NCBI GenBank assembly: GCA_025060505.1
Contig: JANXBU010000008.1
Span: 32,155-96,154, forward strand
DNA from: Candidatus Calescibacterium sp.
GTDB lineage: Bacteria > Calescibacteriota > Calescibacteriia > Calescibacteriales > Calescibacteriaceae
Reading direction: 5' to 3'
Length of the DNA stretch: 64,000 nucleotides
In this document: in pieces, positions 9,030 through 17,758 of the stretch
Position numbering within the stretch: the first letter of the stretch is position 1
Layout: every line of letters begins with the position of its first letter
Program-made: the position numbers and the translations under genes
The notes under the pieces: model-generated
What the model was told of the DNA's origin: nothing
Seen by the model: only the letters and a program-made list of their open reading frames with translations
Database searches by the model: none

Positions 9030-10112
9030 TCAGAAGATATCGGCTCTCCTCTCAAGCAGCTTTTTTGCTTTCTCTTTGGCTATTTCATTTGGAAGAACAG
9101 CATCTGGTAGAACATCAGATTTTGTTTCGAATATTTCCTTTATAGTTTCATCAAATATTTGCTCTCCGGTTCTATCTGAAAAGAGCTTAGCAACTTCTGG
9201 TTTTGAAATTTCTTCGAGTTCCTTTCTCATCTTCTCGAGCTGTGACTGAAATTTGGCTTTTATCTCTGGGTCCTGAATTTCTGCTATTGTTGATTCATAC
9301 CCTTTAATTTTATCTTTCAGTCTTTGTATTTCCTCTTCATAGAGCTCTTTTTCTTTTTTATCCTTGAGAAGTGAAGCATAGAATCTCGCATAAGCTAACT
9401 TTGCTAACAAGAATTTGCCATCACTTTTCTTCATTGCTCTATCAAATAGAATTTTAGATTTTACTGGGCTTCCACCGAGAATGCTCGGAGCAGTGGCATA
9501 AAAAGATGCCCGAAGCAAAAGCGGCCCGCCGTAGAAAAAGCTATCATCAAGCTCTATCAATCTGTCTAAAACAGCAACCATTTTTGAGATTTCCGCGACA
9601 GATTCAGGAGATCCACCTGATGCAGCAATCCAGTATGCAAGGCATGAACCATACCAAAAACCGTCTTTGATGTCATCTTTTGTCAATGTCTTTGCGAGAT
9701 CCTCCGGAAATGCTTCGTTGTTTTTTAATTTCTCCAAAGTTTCTGCAAATTTTTTGTTTTTCAATGCTAAGGTTCGTTCTGCATATTGGTATCCCTTGTA
9801 ATAAAGAATCTGAGCTCGCTCAACACTCTGATCCTCTACGAACCCAAAACCGTATGAACAATATATTTGTGCAAGAGCCCCGAGAATTTTAGGATTATCT
9901 GGATCCAGTCTTCTTGCCGTTTCCATAATCATTATGTTTGAAGGAATTCCGGCAGCGGCTATAAAGGCAACATCATATTTCTGCGCCTCCGGAGCAAAAT
10001 CAGCAGTCGTCTCAGCCGTAGCTATAAGAGCTATTCTCCGAATATTACAAGAGTAAAGAAAAGACCCTCCAAACAAGAAAAATGCAGCAACTATAAATAT
10101 TCTTCCTTTCAT
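9030..10112 (-). CDS. TatT-family TPR lipoprotein (TRAP-transporter-associated type)
   Basis: A 360-residue protein with an N-terminal signal ending in a lipobox (FLYSC, Cys near residue 22). The helical repeat region matches the TatT family of TRAP-transporter-associated periplasmic TPR proteins: the RAQILYYKGYQYAERTL helix, the WYGSCLAYWIA segment, and the FYGGPLLLRASFYAT plus GKFLLAKLAYARFYA segments. Residues about 255-300 form a charged coiled coil not usual in the family. TatT proteins assemble with TRAP solute-binding components, but no dctP, dctQ or dctM gene is present here. AAAGGAGG stands about eight bases before the ATG, one of the strong ribosome sites in the window. Confidence 0.75.
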   Translation of the reverse strand: MKGRIFIVAAFFLFGGSFLYSCNIRRIALIATAETTADFAPEAQKYDVAFIAAAGIPSNIMIMETARRLDPDNPKILGALAQIYCSYGFGFVEDQSVERAQILYYKGYQYAERTLALKNKKFAETLEKLKNNEAFPEDLAKTLTKDDIKDGFWYGSCLAYWIAASGGSPESVAEISKMVAVLDRLIELDDSFFYGGPLLLRASFYATAPSILGGSPVKSKILFDRAMKKSDGKFLLAKLAYARFYASLLKDKKEKELYEEEIQRLKDKIKGYESTIAEIQDPEIKAKFQSQLEKMRKELEEISKPEVAKLFSDRTGEQIFDETIKEIFETKSDVLPDAVLPNEIAKEKAKKLLERRADIF

Positions 10113-10238
10113 ATTTATTTCCTCCTTTGTATGCTTTTGTTACTGTATAATTTAAAATTCAAGACTTCAATTTTCCTAAAATTTTTAATTTTTTAAGTAT
10201 TATTTTCTCAAGATTTATCGTTAATCTTTAATTTCTTC

Positions 10239-11393
10239 ATGCTTGAAAATATCAGAACATTTTTCAAAAATCCAAAAGGATTCTTCATTGTATTCTTGTT
10301 ATTGTTCGTTATAAACTCTTTCTGGCAAACCGTCGGTATGAATCAAATAGTGTTTCTTCTGATCTCGTCTTTCCTGATTTCTATCATTCTCACTCCATCT
10401 ATGGTTGAACTATCAAGAGTTCTAGGAATAGTAGACAAACCAGATGAGCAAAGAAAAGTCCACCAATCAGCAACAGCTCTGCTGGGTGGAGTTGCAGTAG
10501 CACTATCTTTTGCAGGGGCGATAATTCTCTCTAAAAACTCATTTCCGGAAAAATACAAAACTCTTATGATAGCTGGAACACTTATAGCTCTTGTTGGTAT
10601 GCTTGACGATATTTTCAAGGTTCCCGCTAAAATAAGATTACTATTTCAATTTTTCCTTGCAATGTGGGTTGCATCATCCGGCATAACTCTGAGCCTCTTC
10701 CCAACAAAAGAGTTACTAGGACAAAAGCTCAACGAATTCTTAACGATAATATGGATAATAGGATTTACCAACGCATACAACTTCATCGATGGACTTGATG
10801 GACTAGCAGGCGGACTCGGAATAATAATTGTTATATTCTGTTCTATAATATCTTCAATGAATGGAGAACCAGATGTGTTCATAATATCTATGCCCCTTGC
10901 AGGTGCTCTTTTGGGATTTCTCATATTCAACTTCAAAAGAGCCTGGATATTTCTCGGAGATGTTGGAGCACAATTCTGTGGATTCATAATATCCTCAATA
11001 TCTGCTGATACAGCTTGGTCACAACCTGGAAACTTCCTCAAGGCGATAACGGGACCAATGCTCATTCTATGGGTACTGCTCTTTGATATGACACAAATAA
11101 CAATATTGAGAATAAAATACGGTTTCGTAAAGAATATTACAGACTGGATAAATTTCACAGGCAAAGATCACATACATCACAGATTACTCCTTCTATCAGG
11201 CTCAGACGTAAAAGCTGTAATATACCTCTACATAATCTCAACAGTACTATCCTCTACTTTCGTACTTCTTGGAACAATACCTCTGAACTTTATTGAATGG
11301 GTAATTATAGATGCATTTATTCTTTTAGGATCACTAGGATTTATGATCTTTCTCGATAAAAAAACATCAGAAAAAGCATTTGGAATAACCTAA
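10239..11393 (+). CDS. Undecaprenyl-phosphate GlcNAc-1-phosphate transferase (WecA/TagO family)
   Basis: A 384-residue integral membrane protein of glycosyltransferase family 4. It should transfer a sugar-1-phosphate from a UDP-sugar to undecaprenyl phosphate, starting O-antigen, enterobacterial-common-antigen-like or teichoic-type polymers. The diagnostic motifs are present: AYNFIDGLDGLAGG in the third cytoplasmic loop, GDVGAQFCGF, and the His-rich DHIHHRLL near the C-terminus. About ten hydrophobic segments can be counted. It differs from MraY at 53.4 kb, which has its own motif set. A YfiH-family gene follows after 11 nt. TTTAAT sits six bases before the ATG. Confidence 0.88.
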   Translation: MLENIRTFFKNPKGFFIVFLLLFVINSFWQTVGMNQIVFLLISSFLISIILTPSMVELSRVLGIVDKPDEQRKVHQSATALLGGVAVALSFAGAIILSKNSFPEKYKTLMIAGTLIALVGMLDDIFKVPAKIRLLFQFFLAMWVASSGITLSLFPTKELLGQKLNEFLTIIWIIGFTNAYNFIDGLDGLAGGLGIIIVIFCSIISSMNGEPDVFIISMPLAGALLGFLIFNFKRAWIFLGDVGAQFCGFIISSISADTAWSQPGNFLKAITGPMLILWVLLFDMTQITILRIKYGFVKNITDWINFTGKDHIHHRLLLLSGSDVKAVIYLYIISTVLSSTFVLLGTIPLNFIEWVIIDAFILLGSLGFMIFLDKKTSEKAFGIT

Positions 11394-11404
11394 TTTATAA
11401 TCAG

Positions 11405-12076
11405 ATGGAAAGCAGATTTTATGAAAACGAAAACGGCATAATTTTCAACTTATCAGAAAAAACAAAAGCGATATTTTTCTTCAAGAACGCTTATCCGGAA
11501 CAGCCGGTCATTTTTCCAATACAGAAACATACCAGAAATATTGCCGTATACCCTAATTTTGATTTCTCTGATGGATATGATGGCATCATTATTCCCAACA
11601 ATCTTGAAGTAAACATCGGTGTAAAAACAGCAGACTGTCTTCCTGTTATATTCTATTCAGATAAGGTAAAGGGAGTTATTCACGCAGGATGGCGTGGGAT
11701 AGTAAATGGAATATTCGAAGAACTAGAACTCAAACTCAAAATTTTTAATGAAAGAATTGAAAATCTTTTGTTTGTTATAGGACCTCATATATGCGGTAAA
11801 TGCTACGAAGTTAAAGAAGATGTAAAGAGTATATTTGAGAAACTTTGTGCCAAAAAATCAATAGATAAAGAAAAAGTTATCAAAACAGAAAATGGAAAGC
11901 TCTTCATAGATCTCTTCTCGTTCGTATATGAGACGTTAAAGAAAAAATCAGAAAAAATAAAAGTATTTCATTCCGGAGTATGTGTAAAAGAAGATACAAG
12001 GTTTTTTTCAAGAAGAAGAGGTGATATGATTTCTCAACCTTCTTGTATCATAGTTGAAAATAAACTTGCAAGATGA
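11405..12076 (+). CDS. YfiH/LACC1-family purine nucleoside phosphorylase (laccase-domain protein)
   Basis: A 223-residue cytoplasmic protein of the Cu-oxidase_4 / YfiH (PgeF) family. Members have been described as multicopper-type polyphenol oxidases, as a peptidoglycan editing factor and as zinc-dependent purine nucleoside phosphorylases/adenosine deaminases. The metal-binding motifs are intact: TADCLPV, VIHAGWRGIVNGI and GPHICGKCYEV. The phosphorylase activity is the best-supported role for the family; which activity applies here is not decidable. It lies 11 nt behind the WecA-type gene, and TATAAT occurs immediately before its ATG. Confidence 0.85.
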   Translation: MESRFYENENGIIFNLSEKTKAIFFFKNAYPEQPVIFPIQKHTRNIAVYPNFDFSDGYDGIIIPNNLEVNIGVKTADCLPVIFYSDKVKGVIHAGWRGIVNGIFEELELKLKIFNERIENLLFVIGPHICGKCYEVKEDVKSIFEKLCAKKSIDKEKVIKTENGKLFIDLFSFVYETLKKKSEKIKVFHSGVCVKEDTRFFSRRRGDMISQPSCIIVENKLAR

Positions 12077-12138
12077 CTTATGAAATTACTAAAAAAGAAA
12101 ATGATAAAAGCTACGTGCGGAATATCAAAAAACAATTA

Positions 12139-13065
12139 TCAATCTAAGCGTCCTTTTGTTAATAGGTAATATAAAACAGCCATTCTCACAGCTACGCCGT
12201 TTTTGACCTGATCAAATATCAGAGAATTTTCTGAATAAGCAACAGTCTGATCTATTTCTACCCCCATATTCATAGGTCCTGGATGCATTATGAGAAGTCC
12301 TTTCGCTTTCTCTACTAAATCTTGTTTCACACCCCAGAACTCAAAATACTCTCTCTCAGATGGATAAAAAGCATTACCGTGCCTTTCCCTCTGCAATCTC
12401 AGAGCAATAATAAAATCGGAAGATAGTACATCGTTGTCTATAAAATTTTTAACTTTAACACCTTCTGGAAGATTTTGATACAATGTGGTATATGCGGAAA
12501 CAAGTATAACCCGTGCTCCAATTTTTGAAAGGAGTTTTATATTACTTCTGGCAACACGAGAATGAAGTATATCTCCTACTATTGAAACCTGAACATTCCT
12601 GAATTCCGATAAATTCTTTACACTCTTGTGTTTCATCATAGTAAAGAGATCAAGCAAAGCTTGTGTTGGATGCTCATTCTTGCCATCACCAGCGTTCACA
12701 ACTGGAATTTTCAGGCGTTCAAAAATGAACCAAGGAACTCCTTCTCTGCTATGTCTCACAACAATAAGATCAGCACCGAGCGACAATATCGTATTTGCAG
12801 TATCAAGCAAATTTTCACCCTTTTCTACGGAAGAACCAGAAGGTGAAAAATTCACTATATCAGCGGAAAGAAGCTTTGACGCAATTTCAAAAGAAATGCG
12901 TGTCCGCGTAGATGGCTCAAAAAACATAAGTGATATAACTTTTCCTCTCAATGTTGGCAGCTTCTTTATTTCTCTTGAAAGAACATCATACATAGAGTAA
13001 GTGCTATCAATTATTTCCTGTATCTCGGAGAGTTTCAAAGAATCAACGGAAAGCAGAGATTTCAT
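12139..13065 (-). CDS. pyrB: Aspartate carbamoyltransferase catalytic subunit
   Basis: A 308-residue enzyme condensing carbamoyl phosphate with aspartate in pyrimidine synthesis. The carbamoyl-phosphate loop FFEPSTRTRISFE, the HPTQALLDLFTM segment and the HPGPMNMGVEI segment near the C-terminus are all intact. These distinguish aspartate from ornithine carbamoyltransferase. No pyrI or pyrC follows. The gene is convergent with the YfiH gene. TATTTT lies six bases before the ATG, with no Shine-Dalgarno. Confidence 0.93.
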   Translation of the reverse strand: MKSLLSVDSLKLSEIQEIIDSTYSMYDVLSREIKKLPTLRGKVISLMFFEPSTRTRISFEIASKLLSADIVNFSPSGSSVEKGENLLDTANTILSLGADLIVVRHSREGVPWFIFERLKIPVVNAGDGKNEHPTQALLDLFTMMKHKSVKNLSEFRNVQVSIVGDILHSRVARSNIKLLSKIGARVILVSAYTTLYQNLPEGVKVKNFIDNDVLSSDFIIALRLQRERHGNAFYPSEREYFEFWGVKQDLVEKAKGLLIMHPGPMNMGVEIDQTVAYSENSLIFDQVKNGVAVRMAVLYYLLTKGRLD

Positions 13066-13202
13066 TCAATAAAAATATTTCACAGGACTTGAAATTTTAT
13101 GAATTTACTACTTTTTTTATTTGATAGATGTAAGGTTCTCGCTAGCTTTTCACTCTATCGCAAAGATCAAATGTAACAAAATAGAAAAGAGATCTTGAAA
13201 TA

Positions 13203-14837
13203 CTACTTTTTTTGCAGTTGAGAGAAAAGCGCCCCCAGAGAAACTCCTTGGCTTTGTCCTTTGACTTCCTTCAGCATAACCTTATTTTCACTGAGAACAA
13301 ATGCATCTATATTCTTGCTGTAATCTAGAACTTCACACTTTATCTCTTCATCCTTTGAATATCCAGATATTTTTGATACAAGTTCATTTACAGGAACAAA
13401 ACCTCTGAGAAATTTTCCATCTTTTTCAAAAACAACCCAAATACCTTTTTTAGATCTATCAACATTCTGAACAATTCTTGCCTTCACTGTCTTACCAACA
13501 AGTTCATCTAGAATACTTTTCAGAACATCTTCGTTAACCTTCTTTTTACTAACAATTACATCATCTTTCCTAACAGAAAGAACTTTGACCTCTATTTCAT
13601 CTCCTTCTTTCAAGTTTTCAGAATCTATAAACCAAGAGATTTCACTTTTTGGAAGAAACGCTCTAACCTTAGCTTGAGCTTCATCAACTTCAACATCAAC
13701 GATGTATCCCTTCCTACTAACACTCCTAACAACGGCTTTTCTCACTTTATCTTGAGAAGCTCTGAGTGATTCATATGGATTTGGTAAAACTTTCTTCATA
13801 CTCAGAGTTATCTTCCTTTCTTCCGGAGAAACATTTATAACAGCTGCTGATATAGTCTGCCCAACCTGAAATTTATTTTTTATATCTTCACCTCTATCCC
13901 AACTAGCTTCGGAGAAAGGTAAAAGGGCCTCAACCTCTGACTCACCAACTTTCAACTTGACAAATACCCCGAAATCCTTCACATCAGATATTTCTCCCTC
14001 AACAACATCTCCAGCCTTGAATATCTCCTTTGCTCTATACCAAGGATTATCATAAATATGTTTTATACTGCATCTTATATCTGGATCAACTTCCATTATT
14101 TTGACTTTGACAACCTGACCGTTTTTAAGTCTATCCTTACAACTTTCCACTCTGTTCCAATCTATATCATCTCTGAGTATTCTTCCTCTGACTCCTCCTC
14201 CAAAATCTATTTCTGCAAATAAATTGTAAACCTTTATAACCTTTCCATCCATTATAGCACCAACTTTAAGATTTGACAGAACCTTTTTCCTTTCCTCCTC
14301 CCTGATAACCTGCAAGTAAGTTTTTCTTGAAAGAATATATCTATCACTTCTGTCTGATTTTTTTATAGCAAATTCATAGTGACCTCCCACCTTTATATCT
14401 TCCGCTTCAGAAAATGGACAGAAGAGAACATATCTTCCAAAATCGAGTCCAGATAACTCGCCAACGTCGACTTCAAAGCCACCTTTTGATTTTCCTATTA
14501 CTATACCGTGAACAGATTTACCTTCTTCATAGAGTTTGGAAAGGTAGTCATTTAATCTTTTTTCTTTTGCCGCTTTGTAAGATAAAATAAAAAGTCCCTG
14601 CCCTCCTCTACTGACAACCTGCGCTTCAATAGTTTCACCGGGATAAAGTTTTTCTTTATCTATCTCAGATGTTTTTATTTTTCCCTCTATTTTGAATCCG
14701 AGATCAACTATTGCATTTTCTCCAATTATATCTACAATACGACACTTTACAATTTGCCCTTTCTGAATCTCCGAAATATCATTGTAGAGATACTTTTCCA
14801 ACTCTCTTTCTATGTTCATTTCAGATTCTGATTTCAT
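13203..14837 (-). CDS. rpsA: 30S ribosomal protein S1 family, six S1 domains
   Basis: A 544-residue RNA-binding protein made of six S1 (OB-fold) repeats, starting near residues 23, 85, 190, 272, 357 and 445. The best conserved is the fourth, with GEISDVKDFGVFVKL. S1 helps mRNA bind to the 30S subunit, especially when the Shine-Dalgarno is weak, which is relevant in a genome where many genes seem to lack one. Some S1-family proteins of this size act in RNA turnover instead, so ribosomal S1 is the likely but not the only reading. truB lies further along the other side of a short gap (14838-14911), on the same strand. Confidence 0.85.
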   Translation of the reverse strand: MKSESEMNIERELEKYLYNDISEIQKGQIVKCRIVDIIGENAIVDLGFKIEGKIKTSEIDKEKLYPGETIEAQVVSRGGQGLFILSYKAAKEKRLNDYLSKLYEEGKSVHGIVIGKSKGGFEVDVGELSGLDFGRYVLFCPFSEAEDIKVGGHYEFAIKKSDRSDRYILSRKTYLQVIREEERKKVLSNLKVGAIMDGKVIKVYNLFAEIDFGGGVRGRILRDDIDWNRVESCKDRLKNGQVVKVKIMEVDPDIRCSIKHIYDNPWYRAKEIFKAGDVVEGEISDVKDFGVFVKLKVGESEVEALLPFSEASWDRGEDIKNKFQVGQTISAAVINVSPEERKITLSMKKVLPNPYESLRASQDKVRKAVVRSVSRKGYIVDVEVDEAQAKVRAFLPKSEISWFIDSENLKEGDEIEVKVLSVRKDDVIVSKKKVNEDVLKSILDELVGKTVKARIVQNVDRSKKGIWVVFEKDGKFLRGFVPVNELVSKISGYSKDEEIKCEVLDYSKNIDAFVLSENKVMLKEVKGQSQGVSLGALFSQLQKK

Positions 14838-14911
14838 TATTGAATTTCTGAATTCTTACTATTTAGACATATGTAATATATTTTTTGTTTTTTCAAAAAA
14901 GTTAGCGAAAA

Positions 14912-15820
14912 TCATATAACACGTTTCACAATAATTCCACTATTTTTTACCTTACCTATCGCAACTATATTTGATGATTCATCACACAAAGCACAATATT
15001 CACCAACTGCACCCTGTATTTTCACCTTAGGTGGAGCACCATTTTTTATTCTCTGTATATCCTGCTCTCTCAAAATTATCTTTCTCATATCGAGCATTTC
15101 CGGAGTTACTTTTTTGATATATTTCTTTATTTCTTCAGGTGTTGAGTTTTTTATGACATCAGCCGGAATGGCATCACTTTCTGTAAATATACTACATCTT
15201 ATCCTACGAAGCGATTTCAGAGTTCCACCAACTTTCACTCCATTGACTTGCAAGCTATCACCTACATCTCTTGCCAATGCACGAACGTACATGCCACCGG
15301 ATGAAATAACTCTTATTTTAACTATTGGGATTTGTATTTTAATTATATCTATACGATATATCGTTACTTTCGATGGTGTAAGTTCGAGAAACTTCCCCTT
15401 CTCTCTTGCCCAAAGATAAAGAGGCTGTCCCATATATTTCTTTGCTGAAAAATACGGAGGAACTTGTTCAATTATTCCTTCAAATTTCTTTAATACAGAA
15501 ATTACCTCTTCTTCTCTCAAATCTTTCAGAACATCCGGCGGACAAGAATATATTTCCTCACCTGTTATATCATCTGTTATGGTTCTTTTTCCAAGAAGTA
15601 TCTCAGCAATATATTCTCTATCTTTATCTATTATATATGGAATAAATTTTGTTGCTTTTGATATTGCTAATGGCAAAACCCCCGAGGCAAAAACATCAAT
15701 AGTACCTATATGTCCAACTTTCGTCCTCAACTTCTTCTTCAAGATGTTATCAATATAAGTAGAGGTTTTTCCCTCAGGTTTGTCTACAACTATGATACCA
15801 CTGATATCTTGAAAATTCAT
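14912..15820 (-). CDS. truB: tRNA pseudouridine(55) synthase
   Basis: A 302-residue enzyme that isomerises U55 in the T-loop of tRNAs. The N-terminal GIIVVDKPEGKTS and the catalytic loop HIGTIDVFASGVLPLAI are clear. The nucleophile is Asp42; the loop reads TID-VFASG instead of the usual TLDPLATG. Residues about 235-302 form a C-terminal PUA-like domain, as in the longer TruB forms. It is followed by the S1 gene on the same strand after a 74-nt gap. No ribosome site is evident. Confidence 0.92.
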   Translation of the reverse strand: MNFQDISGIIVVDKPEGKTSTYIDNILKKKLRTKVGHIGTIDVFASGVLPLAISKATKFIPYIIDKDREYIAEILLGKRTITDDITGEEIYSCPPDVLKDLREEEVISVLKKFEGIIEQVPPYFSAKKYMGQPLYLWAREKGKFLELTPSKVTIYRIDIIKIQIPIVKIRVISSGGMYVRALARDVGDSLQVNGVKVGGTLKSLRRIRCSIFTESDAIPADVIKNSTPEEIKKYIKKVTPEMLDMRKIILREQDIQRIKNGAPPKVKIQGAVGEYCALCDESSNIVAIGKVKNSGIIVKRVI

Positions 15821-16029
15821 ATAAAAAAGGTAAAATAAGAATTATCTTGAAGATTTATTTATGTTTTTCTCAAATTTTCAGGAAGAATATGTGAATAAGA
15901 ACAAACATTTTGATTTTATAATAAGAGCAAACACTTTGATTCTATATTGATCTTAGAAAGCGTCTCATTTATCAATCACATTACTTGAAAATTTTCAAAA
16001 AAATTTTATAAATAAAAAAGTTTGAATTT

Positions 16030-16785
16030 ATGACAATAGATCTTTCCGGGAAAGTGGCCTTGATAACTGGAGGAGGAAGAGGAATAGGGAAAGCAATATC
16101 TATTGAGCTTGCAAAGTCTGGAGCAGATATAATAATCAACTTTTTGAGAAATGTTCAAGCTGCCGAAGAAACCAAAAAAGAGATAGAATCTTTGGGAAAA
16201 AGATGCGAACTTATAAAAGGGAATATAGCAGAAACTGAAACAGCATCAAAAGCGAAAAAACTAATTGAAGAAAAATTCGGAAAAGTTGATATTCTTATAC
16301 TTAACGCAGCGAGTGGAGTTCTGAGAAAATTTTGGGAAATGGATCTTAAACATTTCAGATGGACATTTGAAATCAATGTTTTTGGACAAATAAATCTTCT
16401 GAAAGAAATTTTGCCGCTTATGAAAGAAGGCTCAAAAGTGATTGGAATATCAAGTCTAGGTGCTACCAGAGCCATACCGTATTACACATTCGTTGGAGCT
16501 TCAAAAGGCGCATTTGAGTCAGCTTTGAGACACATAGCAGTTGAACTCTCATCAAGGAAAATAAACGTAAATATAGTTGAAGCAGGAGTTGTCGAAACAG
16601 ATGCACTGAAATTCTTTCCTAACAAACAAGAGCTCATCTCAGAATCACAAAGAAGAACTCCTCTTGGAAGACTTGTCTCCCCAGAAGATGTCGCAAAAGT
16701 TGTTCTGTTCCTTTCATCAGATCTATCTGATATGATACAAGGCCAAACCATAGTTGTTGATGGCGGATACTCTATTTTGGCATAG
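16030..16785 (+). CDS. fabL: Enoyl-ACP reductase III (FabL type, SDR family)
   Basis: A 251-residue short-chain dehydrogenase with the cofactor motif TGGGRGIG at residues 13-20. Its C-terminal half closely follows the FabL pattern: TDALKFFPN, TPLGRLVSPEDVAKVVLFL, and DMIQGQTIVVDGGYS. The catalytic pair is Tyr152 and Lys159 with six residues between, the spacing of FabL/FabI rather than the YxxxK of ordinary SDRs. It should reduce the trans-2-enoyl-ACP double bond with NADPH in the last step of fatty-acid elongation. It is a single-gene unit; no other fab genes are adjacent. A closely related SDR of unknown substrate is the alternative. Confidence 0.82.
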   Translation: MTIDLSGKVALITGGGRGIGKAISIELAKSGADIIINFLRNVQAAEETKKEIESLGKRCELIKGNIAETETASKAKKLIEEKFGKVDILILNAASGVLRKFWEMDLKHFRWTFEINVFGQINLLKEILPLMKEGSKVIGISSLGATRAIPYYTFVGASKGAFESALRHIAVELSSRKINVNIVEAGVVETDALKFFPNKQELISESQRRTPLGRLVSPEDVAKVVLFLSSDLSDMIQGQTIVVDGGYSILA

Positions 16786-17043
16786 CTTTACTTTTGCCGA
16801 AAACATATAGAACTTTTTGGAATAATGGCTTGACACTAAATCAATATACCTCTGTACTAACGCAACAAAACATAATTTTTACGATCTGTTGATTAACTCA
16901 ACAATACAGTAGCCTGAATAGAGTAAAAAAGACCTGTTGCAAAGAAGAAATAAACACACAAATACCTGCAAACTTTGGAAATCACAGATGGATTGCACTG
17001 GTCTGTGCATACAAAATACTTTTTATTTGTTTCCCCACATTCG

Positions 17044-17658
17044 CTACTTTGTTCTTATCACAGGAAGATTTATATTAAATCTGTAAGAAATTGTTCTCAC
17101 AAAAAATATCAAAAGAATAGATAACCAAGTTGATATCTCATCTTGCAAACCAACTCTTTTCAGAAAATACAGAAGAAATAACCCAGCCAAACTAGCAGTT
17201 GCATACACCTCCTTTCTGAAAACAAGCGGTATTTCCCTAACAAGAGATTCTCTTATGATCCCTCCTCCTATTCCAGTTATAAGACCACAAACAGTGGAAC
17301 CCAAAAATCCAATATTGACCTCATCATAAGCTTTGTTGAAACCTATAACACTGAAAACACCAAGTCCAACAGCATCAAGATAAATTATTGCATCCTTGTA
17401 ATTACCTATTCTTTTGAATACCAAAGTGAAAAGTATTCCGGCAATTATAGGAATTATGTAAAACTCATTCTGGAAGTAAAACGGAATTCTGTTGAGAAGT
17501 ATATCTCTTATCGTTCCTCCGCCAACAGCCGTAAGGAAACTCAAAACAAGCACTCCAAAAAGATCCAATCTTTTTTCTATACCTCTCAGAGCACCTGTTA
17601 TTGCAAAAATGAAAGTTCCAAAAATATCAAGAATATAAATTATCTGCATACTATCCAT
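17044..17658 (-). CDS. TRIC/YadS-family membrane channel-like protein
   Basis: A 204-residue membrane protein with about seven hydrophobic helices in two homologous halves. Each half has the family signature: GALRGIEKRLDLFGV then TAVGGGTIRDILL in the first, and TGIGGGIIRESLVREIP in the second. This is the UPF0126/YadS family, structurally related to trimeric intracellular cation channels. Some members have been linked to glycine transport. The substrate or ion is unknown here. It stands alone between a FabL gene and a metallophosphoesterase gene. A second ATG lies three codons into the frame. Confidence 0.85.
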   Translation of the reverse strand: MDSMQIIYILDIFGTFIFAITGALRGIEKRLDLFGVLVLSFLTAVGGGTIRDILLNRIPFYFQNEFYIIPIIAGILFTLVFKRIGNYKDAIIYLDAVGLGVFSVIGFNKAYDEVNIGFLGSTVCGLITGIGGGIIRESLVREIPLVFRKEVYATASLAGLFLLYFLKRVGLQDEISTWLSILLIFFVRTISYRFNINLPVIRTK

Positions 17659-17758
17659 AATAACACAAACATATAGTATTTTGAGAACTCAAGCGGATTG
17701 ATTCTAATGAAGATAGAATTCAAACCAGTAAAGAAATATTCTCAACAAAATCACAGAT

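Noticed and set aside
16829..16860. TTGACA-like -35 box in the gap after fabL
   Set aside because: No good -10 box at the right spacing and no gene downstream on the plus strand.
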